Part shown: piece by piece, positions 15,136-15,245 of the stretch | How the letters are laid out: every line of letters starts with the position of its first letter | Numbering within the stretch: position 1 is the first letter of the stretch | Assembly (NCBI GenBank): GCA_045588795.1 | Contig: JAZNEY010000059.1 | Location: 1 to 15,245, forward strand | DNA: 15,245 bases | Reading direction: 5' to 3' | From: UMGS1908 sp045588795 | Lineage (GTDB): Bacteria; Bacillota; Clostridia; Christensenellales; UBA1242 | Notes under the pieces: generated by a model | The model's database searches: none | Told to the model about the DNA's origin: nothing | The model's input: only the letters and a program-made list of their open reading frames with translations | Translations under genes and position numbers: made by a program

Positions 15136-15245
15136 ATGAATACAATGATTGCAGAAGAAATTTTGGACCTTTTAATAGGATTTGAATATTTGCTAGAATC
15201 ACAAAGTGGCGAGAAATTTGACATTAAACATAAAGTTCTACATTT
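15136..15245 (+). CDS. Partial ORF running off the right edge, unknown
   Basis: From the ATG at 15136 the frame stays open to the end of the window (36 codons): MNTMIAEEILDLLIGFEYLL and on. It follows metG by 10 nt on the same strand, so it could be its operon partner. Ribosome-site support is poor: AAGGA lies at 15116-15120, too far from this ATG, and a second ATG at 15145 is possible. The sequence looks helical and does not resemble TatD, which often follows metG in Bacillota. It is too short to identify. Confidence 0.45.
   Translation, partial: MNTMIAEEILDLLIGFEYLLESQSGEKFDIKHKVLH

Overview
The window looks like chromosomal DNA from an AT-rich, low-GC Gram-positive bacterium (Bacillota, most likely an uncultured Clostridia-type lineage). 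The evidence is strong AGGAG-type ribosome sites, sigma-A promoters with extended -10 elements, U-tailed hairpin terminators, a lipobox lipoprotein, signal peptides of Gram-positive style, and UvrA/UvrB/MetRS sequences of that type. TGA is used as a stop (the deacetylase gene), so the genetic code is the ordinary bacterial one. The placement below phylum is inference.

Layout. Positions 1-1360, minus strand: two small exported proteins with homologous N-terminal signal segments; the first runs off the left edge. Positions 1573-2415, minus: a divergent polysaccharide deacetylase (YibQ-like). Positions 2531-3436, plus: an unrecognised two-pass membrane protein with a Lys/Gln/Asn-rich tail. It converges on nucleoside diphosphate kinase (3481-3909, minus), and one hairpin terminator serves both. 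Positions 3975-9340, minus: uvrB-uvrA-lipoprotein, packed with gaps of 12 and 14 nt. Positions 9499-9810, minus: a small unknown protein with its own promoter and terminator. Positions 9932-12070, minus: a large, very acidic protein ending in a DUF2188 domain. Positions 12167-13351, minus: a membrane-anchored GH18 chitinase-like protein. Positions 13524-15125, plus: methionyl-tRNA synthetase, divergent from GH18. A last plus-strand ORF runs off the right edge.

Function. The core is housekeeping: nucleotide excision repair (UvrA, UvrB), nucleotide balance (NDK) and translation (MetRS). Around it are envelope-facing genes: two exported paralogues, a deacetylase, a membrane protein, a lipoprotein and GH18. 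I see no tRNA or rRNA, CRISPR array, transposon, phage gene or recognisable defence system. No gene-free stretch exceeds about 215 bases. The most unusual signals are a 19-nt promoter core repeated almost exactly in front of an exported-protein gene and the distant acidic DUF2188 gene, the paralogous exported pair, and the architecture of the acidic protein itself.
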